A stretch of 64,000 nucleotides of DNA. It comes from Pseudomonas fluorescens. Its GTDB lineage: Bacteria; Pseudomonadota; Gammaproteobacteria; Pseudomonadales; Pseudomonadaceae. Below the pieces are notes generated by a model. That model searched no databases. It saw nothing but the letters and a program-made list of their open reading frames with translations, and had not been told where the DNA came from. The stretch is from assembly GCF_000730425.1 (NCBI RefSeq), contig NZ_CP008896.1, positions 5,146,001 through 5,210,000 on the forward strand. Direction: 5' to 3'. The position numbers were made by a program, and so were the translations under genes. Shown here piece by piece: positions 19,689-30,630 of this stretch; position 1 is the first letter of the stretch; each line of letters starts with the position of its first letter.

Positions 19689-20738
19689 ATGAAAAAAGTC
19701 TTATCAGCAGTCCTTTTATCTTCCTTGCTGACCGGCTCATCTATGGTATGGGCGGGATACGATCCTGCGATGAAATCGATCGACACACCTCCCGGTGTGT
19801 CTCGCCAGCAGTTTGATGCGGTCAAGAGTAATCATCAGGGGCAGTACCAGTATGCTGCCGGGCTATCGAGCAAATTTGTCGAGGTCGACGGTGTCCGTAT
19901 CCATTATGTCGAGGGGGGCCGCGGTGGGACGCCGGTCATCTTTCTCCACGGCTTTGGATCCACCTGGAAGATGTGGGAGCCGGTGATGCAGGTTTTTGCC
20001 AAAAAACGCACGGTGATTGCTGTTGATCTACCCGGCCTTGGACAGTCTGGTCCCATCAAGGGCGACGACTACTCGGCTGAAAATGTCTCCAGGCTCCTGC
20101 TGGGCGCGGTAAAAAAAATCACGGCGGCACAATCCATCGACTTTGTCAGCCATGACCTGGGCAACTCGGCCTCTTACCCGTTCGTAGCCCGCAACCAGGG
20201 TAGCTTTATCAAGAAAGTGGTGTTCATGGACTCGCCGATTCCCGATCGCGAGATGTTCACTTACCCAGGCTACACCTCGTCAGGGCCGGGGCTTGGTTGG
20301 CACTTCGGCTACTTCAGTTTCGGTGATATCGCCGAGAAGCAAATCGCTGCTGATCCAAACCTGTTTTTTTCGTACTTCATCAAGACTTACGCGGGCAAAA
20401 AAGAGCTGTTCACGCCTCAATTGCTCAGCGAGTTGATCGAGCCTTACTCGACCCGCGAACGATTGCATGCGGCATTTGGTTACTACAAATCCCACGCAAA
20501 CTCGATTGCACAGAACGAAGCTCTGTTGGCTGACGGCAAGTTGCTGAAGATCCCATCGATGGCGCTGACCGGTCAGCAAGGCGTCAACGATGTGCTGACC
20601 AAGCAAATGGCCGCACGCTTTGTCAGTGATGCTTCGCAATACACCGGCAAAGTCCTTCCAGGCTGTGGTCACTGGATGGTCGAGGAGTGCGCACCGCAAG
20701 TGACTGCCGAGTTGAGCCGCTTTCTTGATACACCCTGA
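19689..20738 (+). CDS. Secreted alpha/beta-hydrolase, Cif-type epoxide hydrolase homologue
   Basis: This 349-residue protein has a signal peptide (MKKVLSAVLLSSLLTGSSMVWA) and an alpha/beta-hydrolase fold. The oxyanion loop HGFGSTW (87-93), the nucleophile elbow SHDLGNS with D156, and LPGCGHWMVEEC with H328 are visible. Compared from memory with Pseudomonas aeruginosa Cif, the ring-opening pair corresponds to H205 (GWHFGYF) and a Tyr at 265/266 (FGYYKSH), and the acid of the charge relay is D181 (MDSPIP) where Cif has Glu. Cif is a secreted epoxide hydrolase that lowers host CFTR. No morB- or cifR-like neighbours are present. About 30 residues before the fold (24-60) are longer than in Cif. 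Function as an epoxide hydrolase is inferred. Confidence 0.82.
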   Translation: MKKVLSAVLLSSLLTGSSMVWAGYDPAMKSIDTPPGVSRQQFDAVKSNHQGQYQYAAGLSSKFVEVDGVRIHYVEGGRGGTPVIFLHGFGSTWKMWEPVMQVFAKKRTVIAVDLPGLGQSGPIKGDDYSAENVSRLLLGAVKKITAAQSIDFVSHDLGNSASYPFVARNQGSFIKKVVFMDSPIPDREMFTYPGYTSSGPGLGWHFGYFSFGDIAEKQIAADPNLFFSYFIKTYAGKKELFTPQLLSELIEPYSTRERLHAAFGYYKSHANSIAQNEALLADGKLLKIPSMALTGQQGVNDVLTKQMAARFVSDASQYTGKVLPGCGHWMVEECAPQVTAELSRFLDTP

Positions 20739-20811
20739 GCACTGAGTCAGCAACGAAGCGCAGGCCGCCCTTGGCTGCCTGCGTCCGATCTGGCTTGGTC
20801 GAGATCCGCCT

Positions 20812-20901
20812 CTATCGCCGTGCAATATCCGAAAAGCAAAACTTATCCAACGTATGCCGCGACGGGGTGTATGGCGCGGTATCGCCCACCGCTACCCTCA
20901 T
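20812..20901 (-). pseudogene. Detached 3' fragment of treR
   Basis: On the minus strand an ATG opens 29 codons ending SRHTLDKFCFSDIARR and a TAG. The intact treR at 25.1 kb ends SRHTLDKFYFSDIARR. At DNA level 20816-20871 matches 25090-25145 at 51 of 56 bases. The fragment upstream of SRHTLD (MRVAVGDTAPYTP) no longer clearly matches TreR. It is best read as a relic of the treR 3' end left at the far side of inserted DNA. Whether the small frame is translated is unknown. Confidence 0.7.
20816..20871. repeat. Direct repeat copy A of the treR 3' end (attachment-site-like)
   Basis: The 56 bases match copy B at 25090-25145 in the same orientation with five mismatches; the longest exact blocks are 21 and 17 bases. 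The two copies bracket about 4.2 kb of accessory DNA. Confidence 0.7.
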
Positions 20902-20927
20902 CTTGCGCTACGACTACTGAGAGTCGT

Positions 20928-21290
20928 TTACGGCTTGCCATCGCGCTGGGGGCGATGAAGCCAGGCCACTGACACTGCGATGATCAGTACCACCAGCGGT
21001 GCGATCGAATGCAGGTACTCGCCGTGCAGCAACACCGTTGCACTGGCCGCGATCATGATGCTGGCGCCGACCAGCCCACCCAAGAAGCGCAATGGCTTCA
21101 GAAGCAGCAGCGCGGCAGCCAATAATTCCAACAAGCCCGTAAGGACGTGGAACCAGTCTGGGTACCCCCAACGTGCGTAGTCCGCGGCAATCTGCTCGCT
21201 TACGAAGATATTGCCTACTGCGCCCACAAGGAAGAATGCGGCAAGGATGAGGGCCAGGAGTGCCTTCCAGGTAAATCGGCTGAGCTGCAT
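20928..21290 (-). CDS. DoxX-like small membrane protein
   Basis: This 120-residue protein has about four hydrophobic segments: ALLALILAAFFLVGAVGNIF, VLTGLLELLAAALLLL, FLGGLVGASIMIAASATVLL and IAPLVVLIIAVSVAWL. The second segment, with GLLELLAAALLLLKPLRFLGG, is typical of the DoxX/DoxX-like family, whose biochemical role is poorly defined; some members relate to thiosulfate, redox stress or lipid processes. Upstream on the same strand is a probable TetR remnant, which may have been its regulator. It lies inside the block bounded by treR 3'-end repeats. Confidence 0.75.
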   Translation of the reverse strand: MQLSRFTWKALLALILAAFFLVGAVGNIFVSEQIAADYARWGYPDWFHVLTGLLELLAAALLLLKPLRFLGGLVGASIMIAASATVLLHGEYLHSIAPLVVLIIAVSVAWLHRPQRDGKP

Positions 21291-21301
21291 GGTTTACTCC
21301 T

Positions 21302-21560
21302 TCAAATGGATGTGCCGTAAAGAGAGACGGTCACGGCATTGTCGACAACGCTGCGGGCCTGCTGCTTGGGCAGTGGCACGACTACGAGGCCAATCAGCAC
21401 CTGCTGCAGTTGTGCTTCCATCGCGACCCTGTTCACAAAGTACCGCGCCAGGGACTGTGCCGGTAGCGTGTCCCCTCGTCTGCGGGATTGTGTCTTCTGA
21501 CGCCTCGCGATCCAAGAGGCTAAAACCGGGCATACGTATTCAAGGCCCTCATGAGCCTTT
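21302..21560 (-). pseudogene. Probable TetR-type regulator remnant (C-terminal part only)
   Basis: Just upstream of the DoxX-like gene, the minus strand holds an open frame without a good start. Its end reads SLARYFVNRVAMEAQLQQVL followed by IGLVVVPLPKQQARSVVDNA and VTVSLYGTSI before TGA. The amphipathic pattern and final AVTVSLYGT are like the C-terminal ligand domain of TetR-family repressors. No N-terminal helix-turn-helix is visible, and the next gene (AraC type) ends at 21583. I read this as a 5'-truncated regulator; the upstream limit is approximate. A profile search could overturn the family call. Confidence 0.4.
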
Positions 21561-21582
21561 CGGGCCCTCGGGCCTAGAGGAT

Positions 21583-22449
21583 TTACGCGAGTAACCGGAG
21601 GGGTTTCAGAGCGCCCGGTGGATAGCCGTGCATGCGCTTGAAAGCCCTGTTAAATGCCGCTTCGGTGGCATACCCGGCCAGCGCGGCCGCCTCCGATACG
21701 GCGGCCCTGCGCTCGGTAATCGCCGTGCGGGCCACTTGCATGCGCACGCGTGTCAGGTACTCCAGTGGTGACATACCAACGCACGCGCTGAAACGCCGTG
21801 CGAACGCTGCCCGTGACAGGTGACCGCGCTCGGCCAGCGTCGCCACGGTCCACGGCTGCGCTGGATGTTGATGCATGGCCAGTAGGGCGGTGCCGATGCG
21901 CGGGTCAGAGAGCCCCAGCAGCAGGCCGCTCTGTATGCTGCCGTCGGCCAGGCACTGGCGTACTGCATACATGAACAACGCGTCGGAGAGTTTTTCCATC
22001 ATTACGCTCGCCCCAGGGGCCTCGTTCTGCGCCTCGGCAACGATCAGGCCAAGCAGGGACCCCGGCGTGCCCAGGTTGCCTTGGCCGCCCGTGGACGGTC
22101 CAGGCAGGAGCAATGAGGCGGGGAGCGAAGCCAGCAGTACCGCCGCTAACGGAGAATCGAATTCGAAATAGCCGCACAGCAGCAGTGTCACATCCGAGGC
22201 TTGCGCGTCCGGCATCGACATCAATACATGGTCGCAGGGTGAGGTGAAGATCACCGCATCCCCTGCCTGCAGTGTTGTGTCGGCGGCGACACCCGTGGTC
22301 CGCAGCAGGCATCGGCCGCTGGCAACCAGGTGGAACATGGCCTTTTGCTCGTAATCCGCGTCCACATCCCAGCGGCCGCAATGAGTGCTGCGGTGAAACA
22401 CCCGCGTGCGCAAGTGCAGGTGATGCATCAATTCGCTTAGCGCGTCCAT
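21583..22449 (-). CDS. AraC-family regulator with cupin-like sensor domain (RclR-like)
   Basis: This 288-residue protein has a C-terminal AraC double helix-turn-helix (about 185-288), with the first unit TVATLAERGHLSRAAFARRF and the second AALAGYATEAAFNRAFKRMHG. The N-terminal half is the cupin-type sensor seen in regulators such as RclR, which sense reactive chlorine or other electrophiles. The divergent gene 115 bases away encodes an AhpD-like protein, a common target of such regulators. The inducer is not evident. Base use is lower in GC than the flanking core genes. Confidence 0.85.
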   Translation of the reverse strand: MDALSELMHHLHLRTRVFHRSTHCGRWDVDADYEQKAMFHLVASGRCLLRTTGVAADTTLQAGDAVIFTSPCDHVLMSMPDAQASDVTLLLCGYFEFDSPLAAVLLASLPASLLLPGPSTGGQGNLGTPGSLLGLIVAEAQNEAPGASVMMEKLSDALFMYAVRQCLADGSIQSGLLLGLSDPRIGTALLAMHQHPAQPWTVATLAERGHLSRAAFARRFSACVGMSPLEYLTRVRMQVARTAITERRAAVSEAAALAGYATEAAFNRAFKRMHGYPPGALKPLRLLA

Positions 22450-22564
22450 CTTTTCTCCAGACCAAGACGATCGGGTAAGTATGCGCGTGCCGTGGACATG
22501 GGCGCATTAAGTGGGGCTGCCCATACTGGTTGGCACGTAATCACACTACCAAGGACCAGCCACC

Positions 22565-23122
22565 ATGAGCCATTTTCCCCAGCACACCCCCGAATCCGCC
22601 CCTGAGGCCGCCCGTGACAAGCTTCAGGCAGGGAAGAAGCGCTTCGGCTTCGTGCCGAATCTCTACGCACACCTGGCCGAGGCGCCGCCGGCGTTGGACG
22701 CCTACTTCGACCTGTCGAACCAGTTCGACAAAACCTCGTTCAGCTTGATCGAGCGCCAAGTGGTCATGCTGGCTGCCAGTGCCGAGAACGGCTGTGAGTT
22801 CTGTGTAGCTGCGCACTCGATGATGGCACGCAAGATGGCCAAGGCTCCCGATGCAGTGGTCGATGCGTTGCGAGCGCGTGGCACGTTACCTGATCCAAAG
22901 TTGCAGGCCCTGGCGGCGTTCACCCGCACGATGGTGCAGGAGCGTGGCTGGGTTGTCGGCGCACCGCTGGAAGCCTTTCTGGCCGCAGGTTACACCCCAC
23001 GCCAGGCGCTCGAAGTGGTGTTGGGTGTCACCATGAAGACCCTGAGTAACTATGCTAACCATCTCACTGGCACCACCACCAATCCGGAGTTTGCCAGTGA
23101 GGCGTGGACGCGCCTGAAGTAA
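22565..23122 (+). CDS. Carboxymuconolactone decarboxylase/AhpD-like alkylhydroperoxidase
   Basis: This 185-residue protein has the AhpD active-site pattern E-x2-C-x2-C-x3-H, here E74, C77, C80 and H84 in SAENGCEFCVAAHSMM. Members with this motif show peroxidase or peroxidase-like redox activity. AAGGACCAGCCACC precedes the ATG as ribosome binding site. The gene is divergent from an AraC/RclR-like regulator, so it probably belongs to an oxidative or electrophile-stress response. It is within the treR-repeat-bounded block. Confidence 0.88.
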   Translation: MSHFPQHTPESAPEAARDKLQAGKKRFGFVPNLYAHLAEAPPALDAYFDLSNQFDKTSFSLIERQVVMLAASAENGCEFCVAAHSMMARKMAKAPDAVVDALRARGTLPDPKLQALAAFTRTMVQERGWVVGAPLEAFLAAGYTPRQALEVVLGVTMKTLSNYANHLTGTTTNPEFASEAWTRLK

Positions 23123-23536
23123 ACGCAGCGTCGGGGTCACCACTGCCTGTCCGCCTGACCGTGTCGGGTGGGCGGGGAGAGGTACCGCCACTGTGGGGGG
23201 AGCGTTGCTCCAAATGCCTTGCGGTTTTACGCTCGAAATAACTATGAGCTTGCGGCGGGGCATCTTTCAGTACCTCGTCGTCAGTTGTATGAGCCAGGCG
23301 GGTGAATATTTGACCTGCTATATCCGACGCTGGCCGGTACCAAACTGCGTGATTTAAAAGCGAAAGAATAAGTGTAAAAAATGAATGGTCGAGACGGATT
23401 CTGCGTGGCCGTTTAAGTATCAAAAAGATTTCCATGAAATTACAATTTTGCAATATGTAAATTTAATCGCAGACTTTTAATAAAGTGTCCTTAGTCTAGG
23501 CGTTGATTTTATAGCGTTAAACTTGGGGGCAAAATA
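23123..23536. other. AT-rich gene-free region upstream of the OprD-type porin
   Basis: No coding frame here is convincing. The region becomes AT-rich towards the porin start (about 23360-23536). The ATG at 23537 follows GGGGGCAAAATA, a possible ribosome binding site. No promoter could be assigned with confidence. Confidence 0.55.
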
Positions 23537-24829
23537 ATGAGAAAGGTTTGTGTCGGCGTGTCTGTGGGTTTCTTGCTCGGCGTCACTGGTTCTAGCAGTG
23601 CCGAAGAAAAAACCTCAGGGAAACCCGAAGGGTTCATAGAGCAAAGCACGCTCGATTTACTTTTGAGAAATATGTATTTCAATCGCGATGTCAAAAGTGG
23701 TGGTCGTGACCCCCGAGGATGGGGGCAATCATTTCGTCTGGACTATACATCGGGATTTACTCAGGGCCTGGTTGGTTTCGGTGTTGATGCGTCTGCTTAC
23801 TCAGTATTGAAACTCGATGGTGGGCCGAGAGGGTCAGGGCTTTTCCCTCTGGACGGAAACAAACCCGAAGATGAATCCAGCTCTGCGGGTGGTGCAGTGA
23901 AAATGCGCGTGTCTAAGACAATCCTCAAATACGGCGACCTTCGCCCCGATGCTCCAATATTTGCCATGCCCGACTCCAGGTTGGTCCCTATAACCACGAG
24001 GGGGTGGCATATCACCAGCGATGAGATCGCCAATGTGTCGTTGGATGCCGGGTATTTCACCTCAAGCAAGGGCTATGTCAGCACTCGCCATGATGGTGGG
24101 TTCAGTGCAGGTTATGCGGGGGTTGAGGGCGGAAATGTCAGTTATGCGGGGTTGAAGTACCGCTATGATAAAAATACAAGGTTTACGGCGTATGCCTCCC
24201 GAGTGGAGGATATATGGCGACAGTACTATGCAAATGCCAATCATGTTTTTCAAGTAGGCTCGAAAGAACAATTGGATTTTGATTTCAATATCTATAGGAC
24301 GCTGAACGAAGGCAAGTCACTTGCCGGGCCTATCAATGTTACGGCCTGGTCGCTGGCCACTACCTACACCTATGATACCCATAAGATCACCTTGGCTTAT
24401 CAGAAGATTAGTGGCGATCAGCCATTTGATTATCTTAAAACCTCGGACGGTGGTTACACCAACGGTATATATTTGGCGAACTCATCCCAGTACGGTGATT
24501 TCAACTCGCCCAATGAGCAGTCTTGGGGGCTTACTTATAATTACGATATGAGGGGTCTTGGTATCCCGGGCCTTTCTGTTGGCGCACGATATGTTTACGG
24601 TTACGACATTGACGGCAAGCATTTGGATGCCAATGGTCGTTATGGTTATCTGGCCGACGCTGAAACTCAGAGCGAGAAGGATTTTCGGGCTAAATATGTT
24701 GTTCAGGCGGGAACGCTCAAGGACCTTTCAATGCAGGTCCGTTATGCGATGCATCGCTTCAGTGGCGATGGTGCGCCTGATCTCAATGAGGTCAGGGTTA
24801 TTACCGAGTACCCCATCAATATCTTTTAA
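23537..24829 (+). CDS. OprD-family outer-membrane porin
   Basis: This 430-residue protein has a signal peptide (MRKVCVGVSVGFLLGVTGSSSA) and alternating beta-strand sequence throughout. Family features are the early LLRNMYFNRD segment, LDYTSGFTQGLVGFGVD, the RVSKTILKYGDLRPD region and ending VRVITEYPINIF. OprD-type channels admit specific amino acids, dipeptides or aromatic and other carboxylates. The substrate cannot be assigned; no catabolic genes adjoin. GC is lower than in core genes (many ATT, TAT and GAT codons), consistent with acquisition. It is the last complete gene of the block bounded by treR 3'-end repeats. Confidence 0.9.
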   Translation: MRKVCVGVSVGFLLGVTGSSSAEEKTSGKPEGFIEQSTLDLLLRNMYFNRDVKSGGRDPRGWGQSFRLDYTSGFTQGLVGFGVDASAYSVLKLDGGPRGSGLFPLDGNKPEDESSSAGGAVKMRVSKTILKYGDLRPDAPIFAMPDSRLVPITTRGWHITSDEIANVSLDAGYFTSSKGYVSTRHDGGFSAGYAGVEGGNVSYAGLKYRYDKNTRFTAYASRVEDIWRQYYANANHVFQVGSKEQLDFDFNIYRTLNEGKSLAGPINVTAWSLATTYTYDTHKITLAYQKISGDQPFDYLKTSDGGYTNGIYLANSSQYGDFNSPNEQSWGLTYNYDMRGLGIPGLSVGARYVYGYDIDGKHLDANGRYGYLADAETQSEKDFRAKYVVQAGTLKDLSMQVRYAMHRFSGDGAPDLNEVRVITEYPINIF

Positions 24830-24961
24830 GGCGCGTGATTTTTTCAAAGACGCGGCAGCGTCGTGTTCACCGGTCAACGTGGAGAATCCCGTGGGCATTT
24901 CGGTTTGTTCGCCGATCACGGGAAAGACCTTTGCCCGTGACCGGCACAACGCTTTGTTGGC

Positions 24962-25072
24962 TTAGAAAAACTCGTCCAGCAGGCAGTAAAAGGCGATGCG
25001 CTGCGCCAGGGTGTGATCGAAGGGGCATTGCGCATCGGGGAACTGTTCATGCCATTTGTCTGGACGGTTCAT
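24962..25072 (-). CDS. Possible 36-residue small protein downstream of treR
   Basis: On the treR strand, 13 bases after the treR stop, an ATG opens 36 codons reading MNRPDKWHEQFPDAQCPFDH and then TLAQRIAFYCLLDEFF. The composition (two Cys, aromatic, charged) is not the usual high-GC noise, but no clear ribosome binding site is visible and I do not recognise it. It could be a real small protein at the right edge of the inserted block, or chance. Confidence 0.3.
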   Translation of the reverse strand: MNRPDKWHEQFPDAQCPFDHTLAQRIAFYCLLDEFF

Positions 25073-25085
25073 GGTTGTTTGCGGC

Positions 25086-25790
25086 TTACCGCCGTGCAAT
25101 ATCCGAAAAGTAAAACTTGTCCAACGTATGCCGCGATTCGGTGTACTCGAACTGCCGCCCATCCTGCAAAAACGTCTGGTTGCTCACCACAATCACATGG
25201 CTCTGACCGTCGAGGTCCAGGTGCGCCTGATCGTCCTTGCCACGTGGCAGCGCCTCGATGGTGCGCTGGGCGTAGCTGATTTGCAGCTGCAGCGTCTGCT
25301 CGATAAAGGCGTAGATCGACTGTGCGGCAATCGTCTGGTCCAGCCCGGGGATCAGGTCGGCGACGAAGTGGTTGATGTCGAGGATCACCCGTTTGCCGCC
25401 AATGCGCCGCACGCGCTTGATGCGGGTGATCAGCGTGCCGGGTTCGGCCTCGATATGCTGCAGCAGCGAGCCTTCCAGAGGTAATTGAGTGAACTCGACC
25501 ACTTCGGTACGTACGTCATCGCCCAGGTCGGCGTGGGTCTCGTGGAAGCTGACGATGCCGCCCAGTTGAAACTCAATCGGGTTGGGTGACAGCACGAAGG
25601 TGCCCTTGCCATGGATTTTTTGTGCAAACCCGCGTTCCTGCAACTGCTCGATGGCCCGACGCACGGTGCCACGGCTCGCCTGGTAGGTTTCCATCAATTC
25701 GGTTTCGGAAGGCAGGCGCGTGCCGCGTTGCAGGCGTTCAGTGGTGATGCTGGCAAGCAGATCGGTGTAGATCTGGTTGTATTTACTCAT
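25086..25790 (-). CDS. treR: Trehalose operon repressor TreR (GntR/UTRA family)
   Basis: This 234-residue protein has a GntR winged helix (LPSETELMETYQASRGTVRRAIEQLQERG) followed by a UTRA effector-binding domain ending DKFYFSDIARR. It is divergent from treP, with two inverted-repeat operators between. The role as trehalose-6-phosphate-responsive repressor of the locus is inferred from position and family. Its 3' end lies exactly at the edge of the accessory block, and a diverged copy of the last 56 bases sits at 20.8 kb. Confidence 0.92.
   Translation of the reverse strand: MSKYNQIYTDLLASITTERLQRGTRLPSETELMETYQASRGTVRRAIEQLQERGFAQKIHGKGTFVLSPNPIEFQLGGIVSFHETHADLGDDVRTEVVEFTQLPLEGSLLQHIEAEPGTLITRIKRVRRIGGKRVILDINHFVADLIPGLDQTIAAQSIYAFIEQTLQLQISYAQRTIEALPRGKDDQAHLDLDGQSHVIVVSNQTFLQDGRQFEYTESRHTLDKFYFSDIARR
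25090..25145. repeat. Direct repeat copy B within the treR 3' end
   Basis: This 56-base segment of the intact gene matches 20816-20871 with five differences. Tyrosine-recombinase elements often insert at a gene 3' end and duplicate it in this way, restoring the gene and leaving the old end at the far boundary. Confidence 0.7.
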
Positions 25791-25901
25791 GGAGAGGGCT
25801 CTGTGCCGCGTTTGCGTTCAAGGCAGGAACCTTAGAGGCAGAGGTGCGGTTTGTCCATTGGACTCACCGATAACCATCCTACAGGCCATAAATCTTTCCT
25901 G

Positions 25902-25943
25902 ACTCGTACAGACGAGTTGTTGCTTTAACTCGTACAGACGAGT
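25902..25943. promoter_or_regulatory. Two TreR operator candidates
   Basis: ACTCGTACAGACGAGT occurs twice, at 25902-25917 and 25928-25943. Each has half-sites ACTCGT and ACGAGT around a 4-base centre; the two are 26 bases apart. They lie between treR and treP, where a GntR-type dimer would control both. Confidence 0.85.
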
Positions 25944-25987
25944 ACTTTTGCCCTCGACGTGCTGCCGATAACAAGAATCCAAGGTGG

Positions 25988-25995
25988 AAGAACAA
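25988..25995 (+). promoter_or_regulatory. Crc/Hfq catabolite-repression motif before treP
   Basis: AAGAACAA matches the AAnAAnAA pattern used by Hfq with Crc in Pseudomonas and ends 2 bases before the treP ATG. It would allow translational repression when preferred carbon sources are present. Confidence 0.65.
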
Positions 25996-25997
25996 GC

Positions 25998-27440
25998 ATG
26001 AGCCACGACTATTCAACTATCGCCCGCGAGATTCTCCAGAACCTCGGGGGCAGCGACAACCTTGAGCAAGCGGCCCACTGCGTGACGCGCCTGCGCCTGG
26101 CGCTCAAGGACCCGGGCCTGGTCAACGCCAGTGCGTTGAACCAGGTCGACCTGGTCAAGGGCTCGTTCTTCACCGGCGGCCTGTTCCAGATCGTTATCGG
26201 CCCGGGTGAAGTAGAGAAGGTCTACGCCGCCCTGCGCGAACAGACTGGCCTCGCCGCCGCCACCATCGCCGACGTGAAGAAGAAGGGCGCCGACAAGACC
26301 AACGCCATGCAGCGACTGGTGCGGGTGTTCTCCGATGTGTTCATGCCGATTTTGCCGGCGTTGATCATCGCCGGCCTGTTGATGGGCGTGAACAACCTGA
26401 TGGGCGCCAAGGGCATGTTCATCGAGGACCAGACGCTGCTGGAGGCTTATCCGAACCTGGATGGCCTGTGGAGCTTGATCAACCTGATGGCCAACACTTC
26501 GTTTGTGTTCCTGCCGGCGCTGGTGGGCTGGTCGGCGGCCAAGCGCTTTGGCGGCAGTGAAATCCTCGGCATCGTGCTTGGCCTGATGCTGGTCCACCCG
26601 GATCTGCTCAATGCCTGGAACTACGGCAAGGCGGTGGCCGGGCTCGACGGCCAGAGCCTGCCGTACTTCGATATCCTGGGTTGGTTCCAGATCGAGAAGG
26701 TTGGCTATCAAGGCCAGATCCTGCCGATCCTGATGGCCGCCTACGTCATGAGCGTGATTGAAAAATGGCTGCGGGCGCGGGTACCGAATGCCATTCAATT
26801 GCTCGTCGTACCGATCACCACCATCGTCGTCACCGGCGTGCTGGCCCTGGCAATCATCGGCCCGGTGACCCGTCATCTCGGCATTCTGATCACCGAAGGG
26901 GTGGTCACTCTGTTCGACCTGGCGCCGATGGTCGGCGGGGCGATTTTCGGCCTGCTGTATGCGCCGCTGGTAATCACCGGCATGCACCACATGTTCCTTG
27001 CCGTGGACCTACAACTGATCTCGACCCAGGGCGGCACGTTTATCTGGCCGATGATCGTCATGTCCAACCTGGCCCAGGGCAGCGCGGCCCTGGGGGTGTT
27101 CTACATGAGCCGCAATGCGCGGGACAAAAGCATGGCCTCGACTTCGGCGGTTTCCGCCTATTTCGGCATCACTGAACCGGCGATGTTCGGGGTGAACCTG
27201 CGCTTCAAGTTCCCGTTCTATGCCGCCTTGCTCGGCTCGGCCCTGGGCGGCATTTTCCTCTCGCTGAACAAGGTGCAGGCGTCGGCCATCGGCGTCGGTG
27301 GGTTGCCTGGATTCATCTCGATCATTCCGCAGTACATCCCCAGTTTTGTGATCGGGATGGTTATCGCGATGGTCGTACCGTTTGTTCTGACCTGTGCGTT
27401 GAGCATGAAGATTGTTCGGCCGGGGTATCGCGTCGCCTGA
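25998..27440 (+). CDS. treP: Trehalose-specific PTS enzyme EIIBC
   Basis: This 480-residue protein imports trehalose with phosphorylation to trehalose 6-phosphate. The N-terminal EIIB domain has the phosphocysteine C28 in AAHCVTRLRLALKD. The EIIC domain has about ten membrane segments and the conserved GITEPAMFGVN motif. No EIIA domain is fused; it is supplied by the EIIA-HPr-EI protein of the same locus. ATG 25998 gives the family start MSHDYSTIAREIL; an upstream ATG at 25959 is rejected because it lies in the operator side. treC follows after a REP. Confidence 0.95.
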   Translation: MSHDYSTIAREILQNLGGSDNLEQAAHCVTRLRLALKDPGLVNASALNQVDLVKGSFFTGGLFQIVIGPGEVEKVYAALREQTGLAAATIADVKKKGADKTNAMQRLVRVFSDVFMPILPALIIAGLLMGVNNLMGAKGMFIEDQTLLEAYPNLDGLWSLINLMANTSFVFLPALVGWSAAKRFGGSEILGIVLGLMLVHPDLLNAWNYGKAVAGLDGQSLPYFDILGWFQIEKVGYQGQILPILMAAYVMSVIEKWLRARVPNAIQLLVVPITTIVVTGVLALAIIGPVTRHLGILITEGVVTLFDLAPMVGGAIFGLLYAPLVITGMHHMFLAVDLQLISTQGGTFIWPMIVMSNLAQGSAALGVFYMSRNARDKSMASTSAVSAYFGITEPAMFGVNLRFKFPFYAALLGSALGGIFLSLNKVQASAIGVGGLPGFISIIPQYIPSFVIGMVIAMVVPFVLTCALSMKIVRPGYRVA

Positions 27441-27446
27441 TCCATT

Positions 27447-27473
27447 GCTATCGCCGGCAAGCCGGCCCCTACA
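27447..27473. repeat. Single REP between treP and treC
   Basis: GCTATCGCCGGCAAGCCGGC with CCCTACA is a singlet REP of the CCGGCAAGCCGG variant. It could change relative expression of the two genes by acting on the mRNA. Confidence 0.7.
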
Positions 27474-27524
27474 GGGCGATGCGGCCCGCAAGGCCGGCAC
27501 ACAACTCTACTGAAGGAACCCACC

Positions 27525-30466
<2,942 letters not shown>

Positions 30467-30490
30467 AGGCGGCCGATGTGATGGCCCCTT

Positions 30491-30580
30491 ATGTAGAAGC
30501 TAGCTTGCCAGCGATGGCAGCACCTCGGTCTTTTGCAGATACCGAGTCGCCAGCATCGCCGGCAAGCCAGTTCCTACAGG
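30491..30580. repeat. REPIN between the porin and the fused PTS gene
   Basis: ATGTAGAAGCTAGCTTGCCAGCGATGGC pairs with GCATCGCCGGCAAGCCAGTT and CCTACA about 45 bases on. The arms have several mismatches, so the element is partly decayed. Confidence 0.75.
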
Positions 30581-30630
30581 GATGCCGTTTCACCCCATGA
30601 TTTTTACAGAACCAAACAGCAGGTGATGTC

